This document shows positions 8,685 to 17,432 of a DNA stretch of 64,000 bases, piece after piece (the first letter of the stretch is position 1; the number at the start of each line of letters is the position of its first letter). The DNA is from an uncultured Ruminococcus sp. (GTDB taxonomy: Bacteria; Bacillota; Clostridia; Lachnospirales; Lachnospiraceae). A program made the translations under genes and the position numbers. The notes beneath the pieces are model-generated. The model saw only the letters and a list, made by a program, of their open reading frames with translations. It had not been told where the DNA came from and did no database searches. The stretch lies in assembly GCA_900066355.1 (NCBI GenBank), contig FMEL01000001.1:315848-379847 (forward strand), read 5' to 3'.

Positions 8685-10676
8685 TTATTTCGTCAGAACC
8701 CTATAATTTTCTTTCTTATCATAATCTTTATGGATTCCGTCATCTTCGTACAGAGTATAGCTGCTGCCTTCATATCCAAACATCTTAAGCTTCTCTGTGT
8801 CAATATCCTTTACGCACTCAGCTACTTCTGCAACCGGAATGCATTTGCCGCTTCGAATAAAAAGTGGTACTTCATTGAGGGCAACATCCACATAATGAAC
8901 TCCTTTTGCAAGGACTTCTTCGAAAATGGTTCCATCCGGCATGAACTTGATGAATTTCATTTCTTCCGGCAGATAAACGTAACGGCCTCTTGCGTTCTGC
9001 TCATAAACCGGTGCGATCATGATCTCGTTGCCAAGCATCAATTGGTCTTCAACACGGATCGCCATCTTATCATCTGGATAAACAAATCCAAGCGGCTTAA
9101 AGTACATATCATCATTCAGTGCAGCTTTCATATATTCACTGTAGAGATATGGTACAAGGCGATATCTGGTGTTAATGACACTGCGGAAATCTTCGATGTT
9201 TTCGAACTGGTAACACTCCTGTTCTCTTGTTCCTTCTGCAGCATGGTCTCGCATCAGAGGTGTAAACACACCGAGTGCAAGGAAACGTAGCAGCAGATCT
9301 CTGGTCGTGTCATCACCAAATCCGCCAAGGTCCGCACCTGTATACATAAATCCGCACATATTCAGGGACGGAAGCATCTTGAGATTCAGAAGGATATGTG
9401 ACCACCAGGATTTATTATCTCCCATCCAGATTCCACCATAGCGGTGCATTCCAATATAAGAAGATCTGGAAAACATCAGGAAACGTTTTTCCGGATCAAT
9501 TCGTTCGAATGCTTCTCCTGCTGCTCTTGTCATATTGTACCCAAAAAGATTATGTACTTTGTCGTGGCGAATCTTTTTTCCATCAACATTATGATAGAAT
9601 CTTCTGTAATCCTCCGGATTGTTGGCAATGTTTATCATCTTTGCCTGCATAGCCCACGGATGAATCTTACCTTCGGTGTCTTTTGCAAATTCTCCGGCAA
9701 GTTCTTTTGCCTCTGCAAGTCCTTCTGAAGAATAAAAGATTGCAGGCTCGTTCATGTCATTCCAGAATCCTTCGATCCCCTGATCGATCAGGAAACGGTA
9801 TTTATCTCCAAACCATTTGCGGGCTTCTGGATTCAGCATATCCGGAAAATGGGTGTCTCCCGGCCATACAGCCGCAACGAAATCACTACCGTCTTCTCTT
9901 TTGCAGAAGTAATTGTTTTTTACACCTTCTTCGTAAACTTCGTAGCCTTTTTCCACCTTGACACCAGCATCAATGATTGGGATCAGGCGAAGTTCCTGGT
10001 CTTTCATTTCCTTTACAAATTCAGGGAAATCAGGGAAGTTTTTCTCATTAACTGTGAAGTCCTTAAAATCCTGCATGTAGTCAATATCCATGTAGATCAT
10101 GTCGATCGGGATATGATTCTCACGATATCCTTTTGCCACCGTACGGAAATCTTCTTTTGTTGTATAACCCCAGCGGCTCTGTCCAAAACCAAAGGCAAAC
10201 TTTGGTGGAATGTAACTGCGTCCGATCACATGGCGGAACTGTTTTACGATGTCGTAAGCATTTTCACTTTCGATCACATAGATATCCAGATCTGCATTTT
10301 CGCAGGACACTTTGAGGGTGTCCATTCTTGTATACCCAATATCAAAGGTCAGTTTTGACGGATAGTCAAAAAACAATCCAAATGTAGTCTTGCCGCTTAC
10401 TATAATAAAATTGTGGGCTCCATACAGAGAACGCTTGTCCTCTGTATGATTTGGGTCATCCGTACAGTTGCTGATGTAGCAGTAACCTCTTTTGTTGATT
10501 CCCCGATTGGATTCACCCAGACCATAGACAATATCATCTTCGTCCATAATATAGGTAAATGCAAATCCATCATTCTGGCTGATCTCTCCATATGGAAAAG
10601 CGCCTTCAGCTGTTTCAATTTTTTCGGTCAGTGCCTCCGTATCAAACGGAGCTCCATATCTGTATTTTTTGATCAT
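8685..10676 (-). CDS. glycoside hydrolase family 31, alpha-glucosidase
   Basis: 663 residues, no signal peptide, so it acts on imported oligosaccharides. The GH31 barrel is clear: IYMDIDYMQDFKDFT (about 195-209), the catalytic nucleophile Asp307 in FWNDMNEPAIF, and the probable acid/base Asp420 in GGIWMGDNKSWW. A beta-sandwich follows the barrel. It sits 14 bases after the GH13 gene and ends the operon that starts behind a LacI regulator. Together the two enzymes should release glucose from alpha-1,4- and alpha-1,6-linked oligosaccharides. The exact linkage preference (alpha-glucosidase, isomaltosidase or alpha-xylosidase) cannot be fixed from sequence. Confidence 0.92.
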   Translation of the reverse strand: MIKKYRYGAPFDTEALTEKIETAEGAFPYGEISQNDGFAFTYIMDEDDIVYGLGESNRGINKRGYCYISNCTDDPNHTEDKRSLYGAHNFIIVSGKTTFGLFFDYPSKLTFDIGYTRMDTLKVSCENADLDIYVIESENAYDIVKQFRHVIGRSYIPPKFAFGFGQSRWGYTTKEDFRTVAKGYRENHIPIDMIYMDIDYMQDFKDFTVNEKNFPDFPEFVKEMKDQELRLIPIIDAGVKVEKGYEVYEEGVKNNYFCKREDGSDFVAAVWPGDTHFPDMLNPEARKWFGDKYRFLIDQGIEGFWNDMNEPAIFYSSEGLAEAKELAGEFAKDTEGKIHPWAMQAKMINIANNPEDYRRFYHNVDGKKIRHDKVHNLFGYNMTRAAGEAFERIDPEKRFLMFSRSSYIGMHRYGGIWMGDNKSWWSHILLNLKMLPSLNMCGFMYTGADLGGFGDDTTRDLLLRFLALGVFTPLMRDHAAEGTREQECYQFENIEDFRSVINTRYRLVPYLYSEYMKAALNDDMYFKPLGFVYPDDKMAIRVEDQLMLGNEIMIAPVYEQNARGRYVYLPEEMKFIKFMPDGTIFEEVLAKGVHYVDVALNEVPLFIRSGKCIPVAEVAECVKDIDTEKLKMFGYEGSSYTLYEDDGIHKDYDKKENYRVLTK

Positions 10677-10690
10677 CTCTGTTTTACCTC

Positions 10691-12361
10691 TTATTTTTTA
10701 TAAAGTACAAATGCCTCATATGGTTTCAAAACAATTTTACCTTCAAATACAGTTCTGTCAAAATTTGTGATCAGGCATTCTGCTCCTTTGAATTCTTCCG
10801 GAATCTCCATCTCTGCATTTTTGTCACTGAAATTGCAGACTGTCAGAAGTTTTTCCTGATCCTGTCTTCTTATATATGCAAAAATCTGCTCGTCGTCATG
10901 GTAAAGGGGTTCAAACCCGCCGTAAACAATAATGTCTTTTTCTTTACGCAGACGAATCAGTTTCTGATAATAATAGAAAATTGAGTTCGGATCTTCAAGC
11001 TGCTGTGCTGCATTGATTTCTTTATAGTTCGGATTCACTTTGATCCATGGAGCACCATCTGTAAATCCGGCCTGTGCTGAATCATCCCACTGCATTGGAG
11101 TCCTGGCATTATCACGGCTTCTCAGCATCAGGCATTTCATCATGTATTCCGGAGTCATAAATCCTGATTCTGTAAGCTCTGTAAAGAAATTGATGCTCTC
11201 AATATCACGATAATCTTCCAGTTTATCAAAGTAAACATTTGTCATGCCAAGCTCTTCGCCCTGATACACATATGGCGTTCCCTGCATCATATGAAGACAG
11301 GTTGCAAGCATTTTTGCAGAAGTTTCTCTGTATGCCGGATTGTCATTTCCAAATCGGCTGACACTTCTCGGCTGGTCATGATTTCCAAGAAACAGACTGT
11401 TCCATGCTTTACCCTGAAGTTCTTCCTGCCATTTGATCATGATACGTTTGAACTCTTTGAAATCATATTTTTCAGTTGTCCACTTTCCATAATCACCGCT
11501 TCCGTTCTCAACATGTTCAAACTGGAATACCATATTCAGTTCATTTCTGGCTTCACCTGCATATTTCTGTGCCTCTTCAATTGTTACTCCTGAGGTTTCA
11601 CCAACAGTCATGATATCGTATTTTGAAAGAACTTCTCTGTTCATTTCCTGAAGAAACTCATGAATTCTTGGTCCATGTACACAATATGGTCCAAAATCAC
11701 CATACAGGCTGTTATTCATTTCTCCGTCCGGGAATGACTGGTCTTTTGAGATCATACTGATCACATCCATGCGGAAACCATCGATTCCTTTATCGCACCA
11801 GAATTTCATCATATCATAAACTTCCTGGCGTACTTTTTCGTTTTCCCAGTTAAGATCTGGCTGCTTTTTGGAAAACAGGTGCATATAATACATCTGCGTC
11901 TGAGGATCATATTCCCATGCAGATCCACCGAATGCTCCGCCCCAGTTGTTTGGTTCTTTTCCGTTTACAGGATCTTTCCAGATATAATAATCACGATATG
12001 GATTGGCTTTTGACTTTCGGCTTTCAATAAACCAGTTATGTTCATCAGATGTATGATTGACTACGAGATCCATCAGGATTCTGATATCTCTTTTGTGAGC
12101 TTCTGACAAAAGTTCCTCATAGTCCTCCATAGTTCCATATTCTTTATAAATTTTGCGGTAATCAGAAATATCGTAACCATTATCATCCTGAGGAGATTCC
12201 AGCATCGGAGATATCCATAACACATTTACACCAAGTTCTTTGAGATAATCGAGTTTCTGTATGATTCCTCTGATATCCCCGATGCCATCTCCGTTGCTGT
12301 CTTTAAAACTTTTAGGATATATCTGATATACCACACTTTCTTTCCACCATTTTTTCTCCAT
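10691..12361 (-). CDS. GH13 alpha-glucosidase, oligo-1,6-glucosidase type
   Basis: The start is ATG 12361 (MEKKWWKESVVYQIYPKSF), the normal start of this family, with AGGAG about nine bases upstream; the longer frame adds 23 unrelated residues. 556 residues. GH13 motifs: DLVVNHTS, nucleophile Asp199 in GFRMDV, acid/base Glu255 in TVGETSG, and FLGNHDQPR holding the third carboxylate. The VGETSG / DGFRMDV set fits the oligo-1,6-glucosidase, trehalose-6-phosphate hydrolase and alpha-glucosidase group. Cytoplasmic. It works with the GH31 enzyme downstream. A truncated permease lies directly upstream. Confidence 0.92.
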   Translation of the reverse strand: MEKKWWKESVVYQIYPKSFKDSNGDGIGDIRGIIQKLDYLKELGVNVLWISPMLESPQDDNGYDISDYRKIYKEYGTMEDYEELLSEAHKRDIRILMDLVVNHTSDEHNWFIESRKSKANPYRDYYIWKDPVNGKEPNNWGGAFGGSAWEYDPQTQMYYMHLFSKKQPDLNWENEKVRQEVYDMMKFWCDKGIDGFRMDVISMISKDQSFPDGEMNNSLYGDFGPYCVHGPRIHEFLQEMNREVLSKYDIMTVGETSGVTIEEAQKYAGEARNELNMVFQFEHVENGSGDYGKWTTEKYDFKEFKRIMIKWQEELQGKAWNSLFLGNHDQPRSVSRFGNDNPAYRETSAKMLATCLHMMQGTPYVYQGEELGMTNVYFDKLEDYRDIESINFFTELTESGFMTPEYMMKCLMLRSRDNARTPMQWDDSAQAGFTDGAPWIKVNPNYKEINAAQQLEDPNSIFYYYQKLIRLRKEKDIIVYGGFEPLYHDDEQIFAYIRRQDQEKLLTVCNFSDKNAEMEIPEEFKGAECLITNFDRTVFEGKIVLKPYEAFVLYKK

Positions 12362-12450
12362 GTTATTAATCTCCTGTTTTTTTATTCTTATTTTGTTTAC
12401 TGATACCTGCGAATCACTCCGCTGCTGCACTGCTCCCGTAATTTACACTC

Positions 12451-12699
12451 TTACTTGCCTGCTCCGGCAACAACACCATTCATGATCCATTTCTGGCAGA
12501 AAAGATATACCAGAAGTACAGGAATAAGTACTAGCAGATAAGAAGCAAACGCCAGGTTATAATCTACTGAAAACTGTTCCAGCTCTGTTTTTCCACCCTT
12601 TGCAGAAGATTTTCCGTCGGATGATCCGCCACATCGGACACGTCTGTCCAGTTCCTTTTCGGTGGCTTTATCATAAACCCTGTATCTCAGCAAAATCAA
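12451..12699 (-). pseudogene. C-terminal remnant of a MalG-type sugar ABC permease
   Basis: Only the tail is permease-like: QFSVDYNLAFASYLLVLIPV continuing to YLFCQKWIMNGVVAGA. That is the last membrane helix and closing motif of binding-protein-dependent sugar permeases, which normally span about 280 residues. The preceding stretch (KATEKELDRRVRCGG and onward) is hydrophilic and does not fit the family, so it is probably a deletion junction. No binding protein, MalF-type partner or ATPase is present nearby. This is either a deletion scar of the transporter that fed the GH13/GH31 enzymes, or an assembly collapse. Confidence 0.75.
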
Positions 12700-12772
12700 C
12701 AGGTTTCTCGCGAAACTTAAAATCTAACCAAATTTTTAATTTTATTTTTATGCATATTAGACAAAAAAATAA

Positions 12773-12799
12773 GGACTCTGTCATTCTCTGACAGAGTCC
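12773..12799 (-). terminator. terminator overlapping the LacI-type gene stop
   Basis: GGACTCTGTCA pairs perfectly with TGACAGAGTCC around a 5-base loop. On the minus strand it is followed by a T-rich run. The stop codon (12781-12783) is inside the stem. Confidence 0.85.
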
Positions 12800-13788
12800 C
12801 TCTTTACCAGATAAACCGGACTTTTTATATTTAATTCCTTCAATTCTTCTCCCTGAATCAGCTGCATCAGACGTTTCAATGCCGTATGTGCTTTTTTCCG
12901 TACATCCTGATGAACTGTCGTCAGTTTTGGACGGACCATACTCGCATACATGCTGTCATCGTAACCTGTGATGGAAATCTGATCCGGAACCCTGATTCCC
13001 TTATCAAAGAAGAAGTTCATTGCTTCAATTGCATCATAGTCTGACGAAAAAGCCAGTGCTTTAGCTTCGATGAAATGTGGTAAAAGTTCTTCGTATTTCC
13101 TGAGTCGATATTTCTTCTCGCCCGGAACAACAATGTATCGGGAACGACTGCAGAAGCCCCCCTTCTTTTCCATCGCCTGCTTGAAGCCCATCCATCGATA
13201 ATAGTCACTGTCTCTATCCGTTTCTGCAATAAACAAAGCCTTTTTGTATCCACAGGAATAGAAATATTCTCCTATCTGGTATCCTCCAGAGTAATCATCT
13301 ACACCGACATTCTGAAAGGTATATGCACCTTCAGGGTAAGCATCGATCATAATCATTTTCTTATTCAACTTACGTGAAAGACTACGGTATCTTTCTTCAT
13401 TATACCCAAGGATGATCAGTCCCTCAACATTCCATTTTGAAGCAATGTCTACAACATTCTGAATGTCTTCGCCACCAATAAGCATAACATAATATCCTTT
13501 TTCTTCCGTTTCCATACGAATGTTTCCAATAAGTTCTCCCACAAACGGATCCTGAAGGGACTGCATACCATGAGCATAAGTAAAACCCAGCACTACTCCT
13601 ATAATTCTGGAACCATGACCGGAAAGCATCACTGATCCCATATGCGGAACATAGTTCTGTTCTTTAAGGATCGCTGTAATCTTATCAATCGTTTTCTGGG
13701 AAACTCTTTTGGTATTTCCATTTATGACATTTGATACGGTAGTGCGACTGACACCAGCCATTTCAGCAATATCCTGAAGACGAATCAT
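12781..13788 (-). CDS. LacI-family transcriptional regulator
   Basis: 335 residues. The N-terminal helix-turn-helix reads IRLQDIAEMAGVSRTTVSNV and continues with an INGNTKRVS hinge approach, the classical LacI DNA-binding head. The rest is a periplasmic-binding-protein-like effector domain with QISITGYDDSMYASMVRP near residue 280. AGGAGG precedes ATG 13788. It lies immediately upstream of the alpha-glucoside operon and presumably controls it in response to an oligosaccharide. Its terminator separates it from the permease remnant, so the operon had its own promoter. Confidence 0.92.
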   Translation of the reverse strand: MIRLQDIAEMAGVSRTTVSNVINGNTKRVSQKTIDKITAILKEQNYVPHMGSVMLSGHGSRIIGVVLGFTYAHGMQSLQDPFVGELIGNIRMETEEKGYYVMLIGGEDIQNVVDIASKWNVEGLIILGYNEERYRSLSRKLNKKMIMIDAYPEGAYTFQNVGVDDYSGGYQIGEYFYSCGYKKALFIAETDRDSDYYRWMGFKQAMEKKGGFCSRSRYIVVPGEKKYRLRKYEELLPHFIEAKALAFSSDYDAIEAMNFFFDKGIRVPDQISITGYDDSMYASMVRPKLTTVHQDVRKKAHTALKRLMQLIQGEELKELNIKSPVYLVKRDSVRE

Positions 13789-13843
13789 CTGTTATCCGGC
13801 CTCCTTTTATATCTTGTGTATGTTCAAATATTAAATGTTTTTT

Positions 13844-14323
13844 TCATAAATTATCCAGAATGTATTCCATCTGCCTCTCTTTTGTTTTCATTCCCATTTT
13901 TTCATAGAATTTTTCTGCGGAAGTATTTCCGGACCATACATTTAATGTCACTTCATAGCAGTTCATTTTCCTGGCTTCTTCTTTTACATGCTCAAACAAA
14001 CTTTCACCGATATGCTGACCTCGTGCCTGCTGGTCAACGCATAGATCATCTATAAAAAGCGATTTAAACTGCACCATATTATTTGAGAAGGGTTGTTTCT
14101 GCAATTGACAAAAGGCATACCCTACACAAACATCAGACTCGTTCACTGCAACATATATCGGTTTTTCTTCATTTTTTAAAAGCTCTGTTAATTCTTCTAC
14201 TGTATATTTTGTCGTACCGGGAATAAAAATATCTGGTCTTATGTCCGCATGAATCTGCAACACCTGCCCCAGTAACTCAATAATTCTTGTAATATCTTTT
14301 TCTTCAGCTTTTCTGATAGTCAT
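13844..14323 (-). CDS. GNAT-family N-acetyltransferase
   Basis: The start is ATG 14323, eight bases after GGAGG; the in-frame GTG at 14332 overlaps that site. The 159-residue protein has the acetyl-CoA binding signature: the core strand FIDDLCVDQQARGQHIGESL (R/QxxGxG/A loop) at about residues 80-99 and the later LNVWSGNTSAEKFYEKMGMK. This is the RimI-like small-molecule or protein acetyltransferase pattern. It is a single-gene unit between the LacI gene and a structured repeat. The acceptor is unknown. Confidence 0.9.
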   Translation of the reverse strand: MTIRKAEEKDITRIIELLGQVLQIHADIRPDIFIPGTTKYTVEELTELLKNEEKPIYVAVNESDVCVGYAFCQLQKQPFSNNMVQFKSLFIDDLCVDQQARGQHIGESLFEHVKEEARKMNCYEVTLNVWSGNTSAEKFYEKMGMKTKERQMEYILDNL

Positions 14324-14420
14324 CTTTCGCACCTCCGGTTAATAAATTATTATTTTCATTAAATCATTGAAACTGGCATTTGTAAAGAACAAAGCGGACA
14401 AGTCCACTTCAATCCCCCTG

Positions 14421-14570
14421 CATCCCTCAATCTTTGAGGGACTTGTTACGCTTTGCGTGCCAGATGCAGTCTGCTTTAGCAGACATATTCCTCTTGCATC
14501 TGGTCACATCCTCGCGGAGCATTTTTGCTTTATTGGAACATTACGGAGTAATTTCCTATAAAGCAAAAAT
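14421..14570. repeat. dispersed structured repeat, family A (longest copy)
   Basis: Three hairpins in a row: CCCTCAA/TTGAGGG, then CCAGATGCA (14460-14468)/TGCATCTGG (14495-14503) with an inner GTCTGC/GCAGAC stem, then after CATCCTCGCGGAGC a palindrome TTTTTGCTTTAT (14522-14533)/ATAAAGCAAAAA (14558-14569) around the core GGAACATTACGGAGTAATTT. Partial copies of this composite lie at 20014, 35915, 37351, 39281 and 40743. The last palindrome directly joins the MATE terminator. Confidence 0.75.
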
Positions 14571-14602
14571 ACCTTCAAGCTATTTTATTATAGCCTGAAG
14601 GT
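14571..14602 (-). terminator. terminator of the MATE gene
   Basis: ACCTTCAAGCTA (14571-14582) pairs with TAGCCTGAAGGT (14591-14602) with one mismatch, just after the MATE stop codon at 14608. It abuts the family A palindrome. Confidence 0.75.
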
Positions 14603-14607
14603 GCTTT

Positions 14608-15963
14608 TTATTCAAAATCTCTGGTAATGTTTGTGAGCCATTTACCTCTGATATAGTGGATGAAGACCACCGGCATTTTTTCGAACTCATCCAGAGTCAT
14701 TACAAAATATACCCAGACAGGCGGCAGTTTTAAGACATATGCTGCAAGAAAGGTAAGTGGAACTGCAACAAGCCACATAAAGATGGAATCTATGATCATT
14801 CCAAATCTGGAATCACCACCCCCTCTAAAGCAGCCGCATATGAGACAGGTATTGATGCCTTCTCCCACAAGACGCCAGGTTGTCATAATTATAAAAATGC
14901 CAAGATAATAAATGGCCGTCTCTGTCAGTTTATCCCGATAGAAATCCAGTATCAGAGGCCGAAGTGCCAGAATAATGATGCATCCGACCAGACTTACAAC
15001 CATTGTTATTCTTAGCATGCGCTTTCCATATTCTCTTGCTGCATCAATGTTGTCTTTCCCCAGTTCCTGACTGACAATGATAGTAGTCGCATTGGCAAAA
15101 CCACGACAGGCGATCGCACCAATATTTACCACCATGACAGCAACTGCATTTGCGGCAACCATATCATCGCCAATATGGCCGAGTATTGCTGCGAATGCTG
15201 AGCTGGCAAAACTCCAGACAACATCATTTATTACAGCCGGGGTAGCAATTTTCATAAAGTCCTGGAACAGAATACCTGATTTTGCAAAGAAGTATTTTAT
15301 ACGGAATCTGACATCGGAACTTCTTAATGAGTAGATTAGGCAAATCAGTACTTCTGTGATTCTGGCAATGACAGTACCAAGAGCCACACCGGTAACGCCA
15401 AGCTTTGGAAGTCCAAACAGACCAAAAATAAAGGTGGCATTACAAATTACATTGACACAAAGCGAAACAATGTACGTGACAGAAGGCAGCATTATTTTTC
15501 CGATACTTCGAAGGGCGCTCATAAAAACCTGAGAGAATCCCATAAACATAAATGAAAATGAAATTACCCTTAAGTATTCACTGCCGGCAGCAATCGTATC
15601 CGGACTGCTCGTAAAGATCTTCATGATCGTAGTTGGCATAGAAAAGGAAATCACGAAAAACACGAGGGAAACAATCAGTGAGATTCGTTCCGCCAGACCG
15701 AGAATTCTTTCTACTGTCTTTTTATCACCTTTTCCCCAGTACTGTGCACATAAAACTGAAGCACCCGTAGCCATACCATAATATAAACAGAAAAGAATAA
15801 AAGTGTACTGGTTCGCAAGGGATGAAGCCGACATGGCAGTCTGGCTTACATACCCAAGCATTACCGTATCAGCAATGTTTACCAGAGTTCCGATCAGATT
15901 TTGGATCATGATCGGAAACGCCAGTTTTGAAGCGTATTTTAAGAAATCTTTTTTATTTAGCAT
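14608..15963 (-). CDS. MATE-family efflux transporter
   Basis: 451 residues, about twelve membrane segments, cytoplasmic membrane. The first segment LAFPIMIQNLIGTLVNIADT and following VMLGYVSQ are the usual MATE opening, and the two halves show the expected internal repeat (second half from about residue 230, DFMKIATPAVINDVVWSF). MATE pumps export cationic drugs or metabolites using Na+ or H+. No neighbouring regulator or enzyme indicates the substrate. An AAGGA-like site precedes ATG 15963. A second, distinct MATE gene is at 37405. Confidence 0.9.
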   Translation of the reverse strand: MLNKKDFLKYASKLAFPIMIQNLIGTLVNIADTVMLGYVSQTAMSASSLANQYTFILFCLYYGMATGASVLCAQYWGKGDKKTVERILGLAERISLIVSLVFFVISFSMPTTIMKIFTSSPDTIAAGSEYLRVISFSFMFMGFSQVFMSALRSIGKIMLPSVTYIVSLCVNVICNATFIFGLFGLPKLGVTGVALGTVIARITEVLICLIYSLRSSDVRFRIKYFFAKSGILFQDFMKIATPAVINDVVWSFASSAFAAILGHIGDDMVAANAVAVMVVNIGAIACRGFANATTIIVSQELGKDNIDAAREYGKRMLRITMVVSLVGCIIILALRPLILDFYRDKLTETAIYYLGIFIIMTTWRLVGEGINTCLICGCFRGGGDSRFGMIIDSIFMWLVAVPLTFLAAYVLKLPPVWVYFVMTLDEFEKMPVVFIHYIRGKWLTNITRDFE

Positions 15964-16060
15964 ATATGATTTTCCTTAGTTCTTCGTATTTACAACCAAT
16001 TGTATCATACACTTGCATTATAAATATATACCTTTTAGAATTATTTTTTACAAAGTAAAA

Positions 16061-16103
16061 ACGAGCAGCCGGTAAACTGGATTTATGCTTACTTGCTACT
16101 CGT
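16061..16103 (-). terminator. terminator after the CarD-like gene
   Basis: ACGAGCAGC (16061-16069) and GCTACTCGT (16095-16103) form a 9-bp stem with one wobble; on the minus strand it runs into TTTT. It lies about 45 bases after the stop at 16148. Confidence 0.6.
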
Positions 16104-16147
16104 TTGTTGTAATTATATTTCTTGTTTTTTAAATGTCAAACAGAATT

Positions 16148-16660
16148 TTATTGTCCATTGTTCGTAATGTACTCAATAATCGTTCTACATACTTCCTGTT
16201 TTGGTTTTCCAAGAGCAACTCCCAGCTCCATATATAACAGGTTTTCTGCCAGCTGAAAATACCTGGCATCTGTAGCAGTACACTTTTTTCCCTGTGCAAG
16301 CCTTTTTTCTTTCCGCTGATAAATCATTTTGATTATAGCAACTAATGCTTCAGGATCATTCGCTTTTACTGCTTCTTTATAATTTTGTTCCCTCAGTTTT
16401 TCATTGTTTACCCATGCCGTCGGAATTTCTGGAATTCGTTTAATCAGATTCCATGCTTCTTCTTTTGTCAGGCATAACCTCAATCTTGAATCTGAGTTTG
16501 AAACTGGAACATATATTTTATCCTTTTCATCCTCTATTGGCTTTATCAAATAATACATTTTCTTATTTTTTTCATCCAACAGATTCAAATATAAAATATC
16601 TTCTATTTTACAGATACCTGTAACTGGTTTACTGACAAGATCTCCAATTTCATATTTCAC
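16148..16660 (-). CDS. CarD/CdnL-like RNA polymerase-binding regulator
   Basis: The start is GTG 16660, eight bases after AGGAG (16669-16673), which avoids the overlap implied by a longer frame. 170 residues. The N-terminal part, VKYEIGDLVSKPVTGICKIE through MYYLIKP and KIYVPVSN, is a CarD/CdnL Tudor-like domain that contacts the RNA polymerase beta subunit. The C-terminal half is helical (EAWNLIKRIPEI, YKEAVKANDPEALVAIIKMI), the CdnL DNA-contacting part. Members modulate open-complex stability at promoters. It is 28 bases after a small unknown gene, so the two probably form an operon. Confidence 0.8.
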   Translation of the reverse strand: MKYEIGDLVSKPVTGICKIEDILYLNLLDEKNKKMYYLIKPIEDEKDKIYVPVSNSDSRLRLCLTKEEAWNLIKRIPEIPTAWVNNEKLREQNYKEAVKANDPEALVAIIKMIYQRKEKRLAQGKKCTATDARYFQLAENLLYMELGVALGKPKQEVCRTIIEYITNNGQ

Positions 16661-16688
16661 AAAACCCGCTCCTAACTGACCTGCACTT

Positions 16689-16910
16689 TTATTCCGTAAA
16701 TGTATATCGTACAAAAGAGCCGTTATTATCGCCTGTTACTATTACAACGTCTCCATTCTCGTTACTTGTGGTTTCCAAGATCGGAAATCTTCCATTTTCT
16801 TTTACATAAGCTTCCGGGCTGGCTGCCTCTGCCTCGATCAGTGTTTTTTTACTGTATTGTTCTCCTCCACATGGATTTATATCCTCAATAAAAATTTCAT
16901 ACTCATGCAT
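16689..16910 (-). CDS. small conserved-looking protein, unknown function
   Basis: 73 residues from ATG 16910 with AGGAGG eight bases upstream. The protein is mixed beta and turn, without membrane segments or cysteine motif beyond one Cys (NPCGG). It precedes the CarD-like gene by 28 bases on the same strand and has no terminator between, which argues for co-transcription. It is not recognised; it could be a small partner of the CarD-like protein, but nothing in the sequence shows that. Confidence 0.6.
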   Translation of the reverse strand: MHEYEIFIEDINPCGGEQYSKKTLIEAEAASPEAYVKENGRFPILETTSNENGDVVIVTGDNNGSFVRYTFTE

Positions 16911-17432
16911 ATGTGCTTCCTCCTGGAATTAATTTTATAAAAGCGAGCAACGTATTGTTTGCTTTACTGCATGATTACGCTACCCGCCGTTATGAATATT
17001 ATAAAACTATTTTACTCTGGTTTCAAAAGCAGTTTTTACTAAAAAAATGTCTTATGTTTTTAGGCATTATTACCATATGTTTAATATACTCAAACTTCTT
17101 CTACTGTTATTCCATGTTCTTTTTTTCCTTGAGATATCGTTTTATAATTAGGGGAAGCCTTTCTTCTCAAATACATAGAGTCGTCTCCTTTTTTTAAGGC
17201 TATCACGTTTCATGAAGTTGTATTTTATGATAATTCACGTTTTTATTTAATTTATAAGTCCGAATTTATGAATCGGGCCCCCCGGATGACTCCCAGGGGC
17301 TTTCATACTGTTCATTCTACATTCTCAAACATCTCTGCTAATATCATGGGAATTTTGAAAAAAATTTTAACGTTACAATCTACTGACAAAAGCCATCCGG
17401 GACACAAAAAGTGCCACAAACACCGTCCCCAT
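16911..17432. other. 520-base gap with a REP-like hairpin at its right end
   Basis: No credible gene. Most of it is AT-rich and without clear structure. Near 17397-17430 GGGAC and GTCCC bracket a segment rich in GTGCCAC/CACCG just after the stop of the symporter gene; it may act as its terminator and looks like a short REP-type element. GGGCCCCCCGG near 17275 is a local GC-rich island. Confidence 0.35.
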
